Positions 31,398 through 41,024 of a stretch of 64,000 nucleotides of DNA are shown piece by piece. Each line of letters starts with the position of its first letter. Position 1 is the first letter of the stretch. Source of the DNA: Mucilaginibacter sp. SMC90 (lineage in GTDB: Bacteria; Bacteroidota; Bacteroidia; Sphingobacteriales; Sphingobacteriaceae); assembly GCF_022811725.1 (NCBI RefSeq), contig NZ_CP094527.1, positions 6,944,001 through 7,008,000 of the forward strand. The letters run 5' to 3'. The notes beneath the pieces were generated by a model that had not been told where the DNA came from, searched no databases, and saw only the letters and a program-made list of their open reading frames with translations. A program made the translations under genes and the position numbers.

Positions 31398-32128
31398 AAA
31401 TCCGCACGCTTATAGTTGACGATGAACCGCATGCCATTGAGGTATTGAAAAATTACCTCGAGCGTTTCAGCGAGATGGAGGTTACCGCCACCTGTAACGA
31501 CGGCATCCAGGCTTTCAGGTTATTGCAGCAAAAACCTATAGACCTGATGTTTCTTGATATCCAGATGCCGGGGATAAAAGGTACCGACCTGTTAAAAAGT
31601 CTCAAGAATCCACCTAAAGTAATTTTCACCACCGCCCATAGCGAATACGCTCTTGATGGTTTTGAGCTGAATGCAGTTGATTACCTATTAAAGCCAATCT
31701 CTTTCGAACGTTTTTTGCGGGCTGTTGATAAGATCTATCAACTGAACGAGCATAAAGGCAAACCTGTTATTACCCACGAAGAGCCTGTAAGCGATACGCA
31801 TACGTTCATTTATTTGAAAGTAGATCGCAAAACCATCAAGGTGAATATCAATGATATTTTATGGATAGAAAGCCTGCGCGATTATGTGAAAGTAGTAGCC
31901 GTAAATAACCAGGTCCACATCACCAGGCAAAAGATCAGCCTGTTGGAAGAAATGCTTCCCGAAAACAAATTCGTACGCATTCACAGATCGTTTATAGTAG
32001 CGCTCAACAAAATAGATTCTTTCTATGCCTATAGTATGGATGTCGCCGGGCATGAACTGCCTATTGGTCGTAATTATAAGCAGGATGTGCAGAAACGGTT
32101 GAAGAACGAGCGATTGCAGATGGGGTGA
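31394..32128 (+). CDS. LytTR-family response regulator
   Basis: The 244-residue regulator has a receiver domain (TLIVDDEPHAIEVL, phospho-acceptor Asp55 in LMFLDIQMPG, LLKPISF) and a LytTR DNA-binding domain (FIYLKVDRKTIKVNINDILWI to KFVRIHRSFIVALNKI). It is translationally coupled to the kinase. Likely targets are the direct repeats upstream of its own operon and the divergent small secreted protein gene. Confidence 0.92.
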   Translation: MKIRTLIVDDEPHAIEVLKNYLERFSEMEVTATCNDGIQAFRLLQQKPIDLMFLDIQMPGIKGTDLLKSLKNPPKVIFTTAHSEYALDGFELNAVDYLLKPISFERFLRAVDKIYQLNEHKGKPVITHEEPVSDTHTFIYLKVDRKTIKVNINDILWIESLRDYVKVVAVNNQVHITRQKISLLEEMLPENKFVRIHRSFIVALNKIDSFYAYSMDVAGHELPIGRNYKQDVQKRLKNERLQMG

Positions 32129-32162
32129 TGCGTTTTAGTGGATGAATAGCTTTGCAACAACC

Positions 32163-32278
32163 ATGTCATTGCGAGGAGCTAACCGGGAATGAGCTTGGGT
32201 GCGACGTGGCAATCGCATGCTATACAGGGCGACCATGCTTCCGTGCGATTGCTTCGTCGTTCCTCCTCGCAATGACAT
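32163..32278. repeat. REP-like palindrome with insertion
   Basis: The outer arms ATGTCATTGCGAGGA and TCCTCGCAATGACAT are conserved. The left arm carries an extra segment (GCTAACCGGGAATGAGCTTG) before GCAATCGC, so the copy is longer (116 bp) than most. It lies between convergent genes and no separate terminator is seen. Confidence 0.8.
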
Positions 32279-32336
32279 TTTTGATATAACTTCAATGTCG
32301 TTACACCTACTATCGGCCTATTTCGAACAGCTCTTC

Positions 32337-33746
32337 TCACGAAATCCACCAGTCGTTCACCAAATTCAATTCATCTTTTGCGCGAGTAACGGCGGTATAC
32401 CACCATTTGCAAAGTTCGTAATAGGACGCGCCGTACATGCTTTTATCTAAAAACAGGTAAACATTGTTCCACTCCCCTCCCTGTGCCTTATGACAGGTAA
32501 CCGCATAGCCGTACGAAACTTTAAGACAGTTGAGATAAGGATCTTCACGCATGGCTTCCTTGTATGGCTCACTTTTTTGATGATATCCCTTAGCCTTCAT
32601 CTGGTTGTTAAAATCAATCATCAGCGCTTTGGCTTGTTCGTTGGTGAGGTTACCCTTTAAACTTTCAAGTGTATCTAACGAAAGCAGCATCTTAAATTCC
32701 TTCCCGGAGGCAAGCGCGGTAACCAACACTTTTTGAAATTTCATATCAAGCTTTTGCTCTACCTCTTCAAGCTCATTCACAATAACAAAATCGCCATTAG
32801 TTAACGGCACCGAATAATTATTTTGTGTTACCAGCAGCACATCGCCAACCTGCAAAGGCACATATCCCGAACCAAAAAGCTCGCGGCGCATGTCGCGGTT
32901 TATCATTTGTACTTTTTTGTTGCTCCGCGCAATGGCGAGGCAGCTATTAGACCCGGCTGCTTTATAATTAGCGGCATACAGGCTAAACATAGCGTCATCT
33001 GTAGTGTGCAGCTTCACATTATTGAGGTTTGATGCCGGGATTTTAGGAAACTTGATCCGTTCCCGGCTCTCGGTCATGGCGCGGATGGCTCCTGCTAAAA
33101 CCAATATGTCATTATCATCTTTATTGCGCTCTATTTTGGAAAGCTTAACTGATACCGGAAAACGCTGCTGCTTGGCCAGCCAATCGGTATCTAACGCCGG
33201 ACTAAACGTTTGCCCTACTGGCGGCAGCTGGCAGGGATCGCCAACAAAAATGATCTTGCTTTTATTGGCTACCTGGAAAAAATCCTCCAACAAAATCCCC
33301 GAACCAAAAACGGCAATATTATTTCCCTCGGTCGGTACCCCGGAAAGCATCGACGCCTCATCAACAATATAAATGGTAGTTTCGCTATCTGGTGGACGGA
33401 TTAAAAATTGCATGGTCATTTGTCCGACGATACCCGGCCCTGAACTTTCGGCCAGTGTTTCTTCATCAAGACCGTCTATCTTATCAAAGTTATATAGTTC
33501 ACTATGAACTGTTGAGGCGGAAAAACCTGTTTTTCCTCTCAGAACGGTAGCAGCTCTGCCCGTTGCCGCCAGCATACAAAACTTCTTTTCCTTTTCCTTC
33601 AGCCATTGCGCAATGTGCTGCATCAAAAAAGTTTTACCCGTACCGGCGTAACCCTTCAGCACAAAAACATCGGCAGCAGGATGATCAAGAAATTTTTGGA
33701 TTGCCTTGAATGCAGCTTTTTGATCTGTATTTAAAGTAACAGGCAC
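32337..33746 (-). CDS. RecD-like/UvrD_C-domain ATP-dependent DNA helicase
   Basis: The 469-residue superfamily-1B helicase has Walker A GYAGTGKT (32-39), the Walker B region IYIVDEASML, motif III FVGDPCQLPPVG and a C-terminal UvrD_C_2 part with GYAVTCHKAQGGEWNNVYLF and YTAVTRAK. Length and motif order match small Dda/RecD2-like helicases of Bacteroidota. It should unwind DNA 5' to 3' in repair or recombination. It has no RecB or RecC partner nearby. The gene downstream on the same strand is absent; the upstream ABM gene is 11 bases away and is probably co-transcribed. Confidence 0.9.
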   Translation of the reverse strand: MPVTLNTDQKAAFKAIQKFLDHPAADVFVLKGYAGTGKTFLMQHIAQWLKEKEKKFCMLAATGRAATVLRGKTGFSASTVHSELYNFDKIDGLDEETLAESSGPGIVGQMTMQFLIRPPDSETTIYIVDEASMLSGVPTEGNNIAVFGSGILLEDFFQVANKSKIIFVGDPCQLPPVGQTFSPALDTDWLAKQQRFPVSVKLSKIERNKDDNDILVLAGAIRAMTESRERIKFPKIPASNLNNVKLHTTDDAMFSLYAANYKAAGSNSCLAIARSNKKVQMINRDMRRELFGSGYVPLQVGDVLLVTQNNYSVPLTNGDFVIVNELEEVEQKLDMKFQKVLVTALASGKEFKMLLSLDTLESLKGNLTNEQAKALMIDFNNQMKAKGYHQKSEPYKEAMREDPYLNCLKVSYGYAVTCHKAQGGEWNNVYLFLDKSMYGASYYELCKWWYTAVTRAKDELNLVNDWWIS

Positions 33747-33757
33747 AAAGACTCTTT

Positions 33758-34075
33758 TTAATTAACAGGCGTAAAACCGGCAAACAGATCCCCGGCTTCT
33801 TTCAAAGTATTCAGCGGAACGTAATCGCACACCTCAGCATATTCGCCCCACATTTGTTGCACGGCTTTGTTGCTATGTGCATTCGCGATGGCTTCTGCAC
33901 TTAGCCATTCAAAAACCTCTATAATAGTGCCGTCAGTCGCCTCCATGATGATGGATTCGCGGTCGGTTACCAGCCCTTCTTGTTTAAGACGTGGCAAATG
34001 CGTTTTCATTAATTGTTTTAGTGCTTCGTCCTTGCCCGGTTTAGGTTTATAGGCAACAATTACAATCTGTCCCAT
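33758..34075 (-). CDS. ABM-family (antibiotic biosynthesis monooxygenase-like) protein
   Basis: The 105-residue dimeric alpha-beta barrel protein begins GQIVIVAYKPKPGKDEALKQLMKTHLPRL and has the ESIIMEATDGTIIEVFEWLSAEAIANAHSNKAVQQMW core typical of the family. Members act as small quinol or polyketide monooxygenases or as haem-degrading enzymes; the residues here do not distinguish these. It precedes the helicase gene closely on the same strand. Confidence 0.75.
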   Translation of the reverse strand: MGQIVIVAYKPKPGKDEALKQLMKTHLPRLKQEGLVTDRESIIMEATDGTIIEVFEWLSAEAIANAHSNKAVQQMWGEYAEVCDYVPLNTLKEAGDLFAGFTPVN

Positions 34076-34160
34076 GGGTTTCAGTTTATTGTGGATGCAA
34101 TTTACGAAAAAACCGCGGGGCTTTTAAATAGAGACCCCATCTAAGACCAAATCAAAGAAA

Positions 34161-34288
34161 TTGTCATTTCGAGCGCAGGGAGAAATCTTGTATAACATAC
34201 AAAGCGGATTTGCAAAGCGACCATGCCTGGCGTACAAGATTTCTCTTTCGCCCTTACGCACATCCCCCCGCTCAATCGAAATGACAAA
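34161..34288. repeat. TTGTCATTTCGAGCG palindrome
   Basis: The arms TTGTCATTTCGAGCG and CGATTGAG...AATGACAA form a long hairpin with inner pairing AGAAATCTTGTA/TACAAGATTTCT. It has the same layout as the REP family but a distinct sequence (TTTCGAGCG in place of TTGCGAGG). Confidence 0.75.
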
Positions 34289-34306
34289 TTTCAGAAAGCA
34301 AACCCT

Positions 34307-35149
34307 TTATTCCCCTTCCGGAAAATCTGCACCTACGGTAGTTGCTTCCCAGGTATCAAAATCCTTTTGCAACTCCTGTAGCTTATTACGTGCGCCTTTT
34401 AATGCGGCTTTACCTAATAACAAACGTAACGGCGAATTTTCGGCTTCAACTGCATCAACTATGGCTTTCGCCGCGCGTTCCGGGTCGCCGGGTTGCTTGC
34501 CGCTGTAACCGCGGATATTGTTTTTGTTGGTACCTGCGGTTTCTTTGTAATCGTCGATAACGATCTTGCTGTTATTAGCCGAACGACCGGCCCAATCGGT
34601 ACGGAAACCACTTGGCGCAATCACCGTAACTTTAATACCCAAGTGTTTGGTTTCTTTAGATAGCGCTTCGGAATAACCGTCGACAGCAAATTTAGTTGCG
34701 TTATAAAAACCAACTGCGGGGAAACCCACCAGTCCGCCAATAGAGGCAATGTTAACCACATGCCCGCTTTTCTGCGCACGCATGATTGGTAAAACGGCTT
34801 TGGTCATATTGGCAAGGCCAAAGAAATTGATCTCGAACATCCGCCTTACTTCATCTTCCTCGCTCTCTTCAATGGCTCCAAAATAACCGATACCGGCATT
34901 GTTCACCAATACATCAATGGTGCCAAATTTTTGTGTTATTGCATCAACCGCCGCTTTGATCTCGTCGGGCTTGGTTACATCAAGCTTTAGCGCCACTGCT
35001 GTTTCGGGATAAGCCTCAACAATGTCTTTTACATCGTCTGTATTGCGCGAAGCAACACCAGCCTTGTAACCTGATTGTAAAACAAGCTTTGCCAGCTCCC
35101 TGCCAAAACCGGTTGAACAGCCGGTTATTAACCATACTTTGTTTTTCAT
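34307..35149 (-). CDS. Short-chain dehydrogenase/reductase
   Basis: This is a 280-residue classical SDR. It has the NAD(P)-binding motif TGCSTGFGRELA (8-19), the NNAGIGYFG motif, the catalytic Ser in NIASIGG and the YNATK motif (Tyr and Lys). An Arg after the second strand (VASRNTDDV) suggests NADP preference. The substrate is unknown. There is no operon partner: REP-like hairpins lie on both sides. Confidence 0.92.
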   Translation of the reverse strand: MKNKVWLITGCSTGFGRELAKLVLQSGYKAGVASRNTDDVKDIVEAYPETAVALKLDVTKPDEIKAAVDAITQKFGTIDVLVNNAGIGYFGAIEESEEDEVRRMFEINFFGLANMTKAVLPIMRAQKSGHVVNIASIGGLVGFPAVGFYNATKFAVDGYSEALSKETKHLGIKVTVIAPSGFRTDWAGRSANNSKIVIDDYKETAGTNKNNIRGYSGKQPGDPERAAKAIVDAVEAENSPLRLLLGKAALKGARNKLQELQKDFDTWEATTVGADFPEGE

Positions 35150-35261
35150 GATAGTTTGTGTTTGATCATGTAAATTAACGGTGTAGTACGTAATTGTTTG
35201 TCAGTTGAACTTCATTGTTACAAAGAACGCCCCTCTAAATCTCGCCTAAACGGGATGGCTT

Positions 35262-35590
35262 TCTCTTGCGCCGCTGTTGATGTTGTCGCCAACAGCTTTA
35301 CACGCTGCTTTTGAAGTTAGATTTCCGGCGCTATAAATACATTGGGGATTAAAAGAGTTGTTGGTGACAACACCAACAAGGGCGAAAATAAAAAATATGT
35401 CATTGCGAGCGTAGCGCGGCAATCTCGTAGCCAATGCATGTCCGCCCTGTATAGCTACGGGATTGCCACGTCGCCCCAAGTGCTTTTGCCCATGCCGCTC
35501 CTCGCAATGACATGACTTTTTTAACCAGCATTTCCAACCGATCTTCATCTTCTGAACAATCTATGGTGACAACACTAACACAAGCGGGAG
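35262..35590. repeat. REP-like palindrome (35397-35513) with GGTG-N-CACC companion hairpins
   Basis: The core REP copy has arms ATGTCATTGCGAGCGTAGCG and TCCTCGCAATGACAT. On both sides stand short palindromes of another kind: TTGGTGACAACACCAACAA (about 35361-35379) and TTGATGTTGTCGCCAACAG on the left, and GGTGACAACACTAACAC on the right. The same companions accompany the copies at 37800 and 52668, so core and flank probably move or amplify as a unit. Confidence 0.7.
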
Positions 35591-35604
35591 ACAAATCCAT
35601 TCAA

Positions 35605-35632
35605 ACAAAAAACCCGGCGTAAACCGGGTTTC
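35605..35632 (-). terminator. Terminator of the M1 peptidase gene
   Basis: On the minus strand AAACCCGG-TTTACG-CCGGGTTT is followed by TTTTGTTTG, just 6-30 bases after the stop codon. Confidence 0.8.
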
Positions 35633-35637
35633 TTCTT

Positions 35638-37632
35638 TTATTTCTTCCAAACGTTATTGTCCTGGTTGTAATCAGGCAATACTTTGTCAGGATCGTAAGT
35701 AACCGATTCAATCTCCTCTGTCGATGGATATTTAAATGTCCATGAAGCATAACGCTCCCAAATTTCAACAGGTAGTTTTATACGATCAACTTTGCCACCT
35801 TTGGTTTTGATCTCCAGGATAACCGGCATAGCCATTTTACCCAGGTTATCTAAAGTGATCAGTGAGCCTTTGGTTGGATCATTGTCAATATATTTTACAT
35901 CGCTTACAGCAACGTCTAAACGCCAGTCGTTCAGGAACCAGCCTCTCCAAAACCATTGCAGGTTTTCGCCGGCTGCGTTTTCCATCGTGCGGAAAAAGTC
36001 GTCGGGAGTTGGGTGTTTAAATGCCCAGCGGTTAATGTAAGTTTTAAAGGCAAAATCGAAACGCTCAGGGCCTAAGATCTGCTCGCGCAGCAATACTAAA
36101 CCAGCACTTGGTTTTGAGTAAAGCAAGGTACCTGTATTTCTTTCTTTCAGGTTGGCCGGTTGGCTCATTATAGGCTCAAGATCTGGCCTGGTAAAGTTAC
36201 TGCCAATGGCATGCATGTCAGGCACACGGGTGCTTTTGTATTCGCCATTGTTAAAGTTAGCTGTTGATAAAGTGTTGATGAAAGTATTGAAACCTTCGTC
36301 CATCCAGCCGTACATACGCTCGTTTGAGCCAACGATCATCGGGAACCAGGTATGACCAAACTCGTGATCGTTTACACCCCAAAGACTTGCTTTTTTCGCT
36401 TTAGCTCCGCAGAAAACAATACCTGGGTATTCCATACCGCCAACAATACCGGCAACGGCTGTAGCGGCTGGGTAAGGGAACTCAAACCATTTTGATGAGT
36501 TATACTCGATAGATTTTTTAACGTATTCGGTTGAACGGCCCCATGCATCGTTGCCATCGCTTTCAACCGGGTAGGCTGATATGGCAGTTGATTTTTTACC
36601 GCTTGGCAGATCCATTTTGGCAGCATCAACAATGAATGCGGCAGATGAAGCCCATGAAGCATCACGGGCATTCTTGATTTTAAAGTGCCAGGTTAATTCG
36701 GCTTTACCGGCAGGGCGCGATTTTGGATCGGTAACCTCGCTTGCGCTACGGATGATCACTGTGCTTTCGCTTTTTTCGGCAGCTGCCCAGCGTTTCAACT
36801 GCTCAGGAGTATAAACCTCTTGTGGGTTTAATAATTCGCCCGATGCTACTACGATATGGTTTGCAGGAGCAGTAATATTCAGGTCGAAGTCACCATATTC
36901 CAGGTAAAACTCGCCCGGTCCGCTGTATGGAAGCGTATTCCAGCCCATTACGTCGTCATACACACATACACGTGGGTACCACTGTGCAATGGTATATACT
37001 TTACCATTTTTGGTTTGCAGGTAGCCCATACGGTCAGATCCGTAATTTGGAGAAACGAATGAGTATTCAATTTTCAGCTTAGCCTGTCCGCCGTTGGCAG
37101 CAATATCCTTCGGAAGAAAAACCTGCATCCTTGTATCGCTGATCAGGAACTTCACATCAACATATTCGCCTTTCAAACCGGCAACCTTTACCGATTTAAT
37201 TTTGTAACCGGCATCAAATGCTTCGCCACGGCCCCAGTTACGGCTGCCCGCCGGCGGAACGATAGCTGTACCCCTTGAATCGAGCTTAAACAAGTTCTGA
37301 TCCAACTGCATCCAAACAAAACCTAAGGTTTGCGGACTGTTGTTGGTATAAGTTAAAACTTCCGAACCGGTAATTTCATTGGTTTGATCGTTCAGTTTGG
37401 CAGCCAATTGATAGTCGGCGCGGTTTTGCCAGTATTTATACCCTGGCTCGCCGCTGGCTGCACGAAATTCGGTACCATTTTTAGTGTAAAACCCAGGACC
37501 AAAAGTTTCGTGATAATCGTAAACAGAACCGGCGGGTGTAGTAGTGGTGGTAGGTGCTGGCTGCTGGGCGTAACTCACGCTTGCGGCCAACGTAAAGGCA
37601 AGGCTGCAACCTGCCATCAGTTTTAGTTTCAT
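35638..37632 (-). CDS. M1-family zinc metallopeptidase, secreted
   Basis: The 664-residue protein has a signal peptide (MKLKLMAGCSLAFTLAASVSYAQ), an N-terminal beta-sandwich, and the gluzincin motif HEFGH (423-427) with the third zinc ligand Glu446 in WMDEGFN. The exopeptidase motif normally GxMEN reads GGMEYP, a known variation in this Bacteroidota subgroup. The C-terminal part has the ERYASWTFKYPSTEE region. It is probably a periplasmic aminopeptidase-like enzyme. A promoter at 37661-37690 and a terminator after the stop indicate a single-gene unit. Confidence 0.92.
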   Translation of the reverse strand: MKLKLMAGCSLAFTLAASVSYAQQPAPTTTTTPAGSVYDYHETFGPGFYTKNGTEFRAASGEPGYKYWQNRADYQLAAKLNDQTNEITGSEVLTYTNNSPQTLGFVWMQLDQNLFKLDSRGTAIVPPAGSRNWGRGEAFDAGYKIKSVKVAGLKGEYVDVKFLISDTRMQVFLPKDIAANGGQAKLKIEYSFVSPNYGSDRMGYLQTKNGKVYTIAQWYPRVCVYDDVMGWNTLPYSGPGEFYLEYGDFDLNITAPANHIVVASGELLNPQEVYTPEQLKRWAAAEKSESTVIIRSASEVTDPKSRPAGKAELTWHFKIKNARDASWASSAAFIVDAAKMDLPSGKKSTAISAYPVESDGNDAWGRSTEYVKKSIEYNSSKWFEFPYPAATAVAGIVGGMEYPGIVFCGAKAKKASLWGVNDHEFGHTWFPMIVGSNERMYGWMDEGFNTFINTLSTANFNNGEYKSTRVPDMHAIGSNFTRPDLEPIMSQPANLKERNTGTLLYSKPSAGLVLLREQILGPERFDFAFKTYINRWAFKHPTPDDFFRTMENAAGENLQWFWRGWFLNDWRLDVAVSDVKYIDNDPTKGSLITLDNLGKMAMPVILEIKTKGGKVDRIKLPVEIWERYASWTFKYPSTEEIESVTYDPDKVLPDYNQDNNVWKK

Positions 37633-37660
37633 GTTCAGTCAAATAAATTGCGTAAAGGAA

Positions 37661-37690
37661 CAAGTATACTACAAATTAGGGAGATGCCAA
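37661..37690 (-). promoter_or_regulatory. Promoter of the M1 peptidase gene
   Basis: On the minus strand TTG (37690-37688) is followed, after 19 bases, by TATACTTG (37668-37661), one mismatch from TAnnTTTG. The expected transcription start lies about 20-25 bases before the ATG. Confidence 0.5.
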
Positions 37691-37799
37691 GGGTTGGTAA
37701 AACGATTGTTACGGATTTATTAAATAATTAAATCCGTGCTTAAAGCCTATATATCAGGTAGATTTGAATAGGAATTAAAAGGAAGCATTAAAAAAAATC

Positions 37800-37950
37800 A
37801 TGTCTTTGCGAGGAGGAACGACGAAGCAATCTCGTAGCTATACAGATCGGACATGCATTAGCTACGAGATTGCCACGCTATCGCTCGCAATGACATGGCT
37901 TTTAAGAGGTAATTTCATCCTCCGAGCATTTGTGGTGACAGCACCAACAA
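37800..37950. repeat. REP-like palindrome with companion hairpin
   Basis: The core copy (37800-37896) has arms ATGTCTTTGCGAGGAGGAACG and GCTATCGCTCGCAATGACAT and the phrase CTATACAGATCGGACATGC. It is followed by TAATTTCATCCTCCGAGCAT and GGTGACAGCACCAACA, the same companion module as at 35262 and 52811. Confidence 0.8.
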
Positions 37951-37961
37951 TGGCGGGGAGC

Positions 37962-38312
37962 TTACTTCCCTAAAAAATGATCGGCATACACCTTTTCATC
38001 AAAACCGAAGAAAAGGAAACCATTATCTTCAATTACAGGGCGTTTGATCATGCTGGTTTTTTGCTGTAATAATTGCAGCGCATCAGTATTGGTTTTAATG
38101 CTTTCTTTAACTGCCGGGTCAAGCTGCTTCCAGGTTAGGCCTTGTTTGTTCATGAATTTTTCGTAGCCTGCTTTGGTATCCCATTCCTGCAGCTTTTCGG
38201 TACTTACACCCAGTTTTTTAAAATCCTGGAAATCATAAGCTACTTTATTTTCTTTAAGCCAGTCGAGGGCTTTTTTAACTGTGTTGCAATTGGTTATTCC
38301 GTAAACTTTCAT
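37962..38312 (-). CDS. ArsC/Spx-family thioredoxin-fold protein (YffB-like)
   Basis: The 116-residue protein begins MKVYGITNCNTVKKALDWL; the single cysteine (Cys9) sits where ArsC-family reductases have their catalytic cysteine, without the CxxC of Spx. The motif LTWKQLD followed by IKRPVIEDNGFLFFGFDEKVY is standard for the family. YffB-like members may be glutathione-dependent thiol reductases rather than arsenate reductases. No ars genes are nearby. It is a single-gene unit. Confidence 0.85.
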   Translation of the reverse strand: MKVYGITNCNTVKKALDWLKENKVAYDFQDFKKLGVSTEKLQEWDTKAGYEKFMNKQGLTWKQLDPAVKESIKTNTDALQLLQQKTSMIKRPVIEDNGFLFFGFDEKVYADHFLGK

Positions 38313-38396
38313 GTGGTAAATTTACGCTTTTAGATATTCTGTGGATAGCTTTCAACACATCCAATCAATCACTTTTACAATAGCGAGATACAAAAC

Positions 38397-38420
38397 AAAA
38401 AAAGGCGCAATTACGCGCCC
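38397..38420 (-). terminator. Terminator of the first outer-membrane receptor gene
   Basis: On the minus strand GGCGC-GTAATT-GCGCC is followed by a run of eight T, about 25 bases past the stop. Confidence 0.85.
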
Positions 38421-38444
38421 TTCTTCATAAATATCATTCAACAA

Positions 38445-40916
38445 TTAACCATTGCCGCCGCTATTGCTTTTGCCGCCGCCTTTGGTATCATCATTATTAA
38501 TGCCGCGCTGGTTCTTTTTAATATCGCCATTCAGTTTACCAAACTTATAGTTTAGCCTGATAGCGAAATGGCGGTAGCGGTTATTATATATCGACTCCTG
38601 GTCAAAATCAACGGTACGGGTAGTCGACCGGAACGCACGGTATTTGCTATACGGGTTGTTGGCTACTAACGATATGGTCATTTTCTTATTCAGGAGTTCT
38701 TTTGAAACCACATAAGAATTATAAATAAAATTGCTCGATTTACCCTGTAAAGTAACATCACCGCTAAAGAAACCTGCATCAAGGCCAATACGATATCCAC
38801 CGTCAAACTTGTAACCGATATTAGCAAAAGCATTGCCAGTGTAACCATCGTTTTTATAAAACTGGCCGTTATAAGTTCCCTTTAACCATATGTGTGAAAT
38901 TTGCCCGTTGATGTTAACGGTAAACTTTTTAGTAATAGAGTAATTGGTGTTAAGGTTTAAACCAAGCGAACGGTTACTACCCAAATTTTGATAGGTAGTA
39001 AAAGTAACCGTATCAATATGATCGCCCATGTTGTTTTGAATCAGGCTGGTTACATTTTGGATGGCATTGTTGGAGAACGCATAGCTCAAACCCACGTTGA
39101 TTGAACCCTTTGAAAAATTGCTGTAATTTAACTCGAAAGTATTATTTAATTCGGGTTTCAGATCGGGGTTACCGGTGCTGATAAATTTAGGATTTGATTT
39201 ATCAATAAATGGGTTTAACTGGTAAATGCCCGGCCTTTGAATACGCTGGGTGAAACCTAAGCTAAGGCTGCTGCTTTTGAGCGAACGCTGAACAGAAACC
39301 GAGGGAATCAAATTATTATAGCTTTTATCAAGTGGTGTACCGGTAAACACGGCATTTACTTGTGTATGTTCCAATCGTAAACCTGCCTTACCGGTCCATT
39401 TATCTAACTTTAACTGGTATGAGTTGTAAGCACTATACACATCCTGGTGATAATCAAATTGGCCGGTTTGCCCTGTATTTACATTGTATACCGAACTGGT
39501 TGAATCCTTATCCTCGCGCCTGTAATCGCTGAAGTTATTGCGAAGGATAACTTTACCACCGGCCTCAATACTAACCTTTTTTAATGGATACGCATAATCT
39601 AACTGGAAAGTATGCTCGCGGTTACCGGCATTATTATACTGCCTGAAATCGGGCTGAAGGGCATTGTAATAATTAACCCTGTCCGAAAACTGGTTATCGG
39701 TAAAGTTTTTGCTCGGCCCGTAGCTGTATTTGTATGATAAAGTAAGCAACTCGTCCTTATGCCCTTTAAAGCCCAGCTGATAGTTGATGGAAGCATCAAG
39801 TCCCTGATCATGATTATAGCCATTGCTCAGCAAATTATATCCCTGGGTAAGATTGCCGACTGCATTTGTTTGGGCAGACCTTTGTGAGCCATCCTGATCA
39901 AACTCGCCATGAAAAACTTCAAATGAGCCGGTAAGCAGGTTCAGCGTATCTATCTCATAGCTCAACTCGGCATTGGCATAGCGATATTTGCCGCCAAATG
40001 AGTTATCACCTGTTTGCAGTATGGCAGACTCAGGGTTAAAAAAAGTTTGTTTTGTAGTTGAGGTATTGGTGTTACGCCTTTGGGTACCAAAACCGGCATA
40101 ACCCGAAACTCCGAATTTGCCCTGCTTAGCAGTCATGTTCAGGTTATATCCGGGTCCCCATACGCTATTATAACGCAAATTAACACTCCCGTTATAGCCC
40201 TGGTCGGCATTTTTTTTGGTAATGATATTGATGATACCGGCTAAACCTTCGGCATCATATTTTGCCGGCGGAGTGGTGATCACCTCAATTTTCTCGATGT
40301 TGGTAGCCGGCATAGCTTTTAGCACATCTGACGGATTTTTAGCCATCAGCGCCGATTCTTTTCCATTAACCAGGATCTTATATTTGCCGCTGCCTTTCAG
40401 CTTGATATTATCATCTCCATCAACAGCTAAAAGCGGTACTTTGCGCATCATATCCAAAGCAGAAATGGCCTTGCTTTCAGGATCGGCAGTAACATCATAG
40501 CTAAGGCGGTCAACCTCTTGTTTCATTACGGGCTTTACTGCAGTAATGGTTACTTCATTGAGTTGTTTGTTTGAAGTTGCCACCAATATCCGCCCGGCGT
40601 CAAATATTTTACCTGTTAGTTTTACCGGTATAACTTTAGTAGCATATCCTACCGAAGCCACTACCAGCTGATACGTTTTACCTTCCGGAGCTTTCAGTTC
40701 AAAGCTGCCGTCATCTTTGGCAAGTGTACTTTTTACCGGCGTTTTGGTAGCTGCATCCTGCAGTGCAACAGTGCCATACCCCAATGGCTTGTTGGCTGCC
40801 GAATCAATCACGGTACCCCTAACCGTTATATTTTGGACAGGAGCCGGTGCAGCAGCCTGGGCCATGGCCATGCCCGTGACAAAACAGCATAGCACTGTTA
40901 GCAGAAGTTGTTTCAT
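38445..40916 (-). CDS. Outer-membrane beta-barrel receptor (carboxypeptidase-like + TonB plug), copy 1
   Basis: The 823-residue protein starts at ATG 40916 (MKQLLLTVLCCFVTGMAMAQ, signal peptide). It has a carboxypeptidase-regulatory-like domain (VRGTVIDSAANKPLGYGTVALQD), a TonB-plug region (KAISALDMMRKVPLLAVDGDDNIKL and KIEVITTPPAKYDAEGLAGIINI) and a C-terminal barrel of the Outer_membrane_beta-barrel_family type (PF14905). Members lack SusD partners and may import or sense small ligands. A close paralogue lies next to it on the same strand (41025-43466), the result of a tandem duplication. The tail KKNQRGINNDD is shared by both. Confidence 0.9.
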   Translation of the reverse strand: MKQLLLTVLCCFVTGMAMAQAAAPAPVQNITVRGTVIDSAANKPLGYGTVALQDAATKTPVKSTLAKDDGSFELKAPEGKTYQLVVASVGYATKVIPVKLTGKIFDAGRILVATSNKQLNEVTITAVKPVMKQEVDRLSYDVTADPESKAISALDMMRKVPLLAVDGDDNIKLKGSGKYKILVNGKESALMAKNPSDVLKAMPATNIEKIEVITTPPAKYDAEGLAGIINIITKKNADQGYNGSVNLRYNSVWGPGYNLNMTAKQGKFGVSGYAGFGTQRRNTNTSTTKQTFFNPESAILQTGDNSFGGKYRYANAELSYEIDTLNLLTGSFEVFHGEFDQDGSQRSAQTNAVGNLTQGYNLLSNGYNHDQGLDASINYQLGFKGHKDELLTLSYKYSYGPSKNFTDNQFSDRVNYYNALQPDFRQYNNAGNREHTFQLDYAYPLKKVSIEAGGKVILRNNFSDYRREDKDSTSSVYNVNTGQTGQFDYHQDVYSAYNSYQLKLDKWTGKAGLRLEHTQVNAVFTGTPLDKSYNNLIPSVSVQRSLKSSSLSLGFTQRIQRPGIYQLNPFIDKSNPKFISTGNPDLKPELNNTFELNYSNFSKGSINVGLSYAFSNNAIQNVTSLIQNNMGDHIDTVTFTTYQNLGSNRSLGLNLNTNYSITKKFTVNINGQISHIWLKGTYNGQFYKNDGYTGNAFANIGYKFDGGYRIGLDAGFFSGDVTLQGKSSNFIYNSYVVSKELLNKKMTISLVANNPYSKYRAFRSTTRTVDFDQESIYNNRYRHFAIRLNYKFGKLNGDIKKNQRGINNDDTKGGGKSNSGGNG

Positions 40917-41024
40917 AATTGTGATTTTGGTCATAAGACGTTTAAGATACCCTGGCGTGACAGCAAAAAATATGCGTTTAACACTTTTTAACGTTTGCCA
41001 CTACCAAATTAGTTATTCAAGTTG

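Noticed and set aside
37962..38312. Arsenate reductase of an arsenic-resistance operon
   Set aside because: No ars genes are nearby and the sequence fits the YffB/Spx-like branch better.
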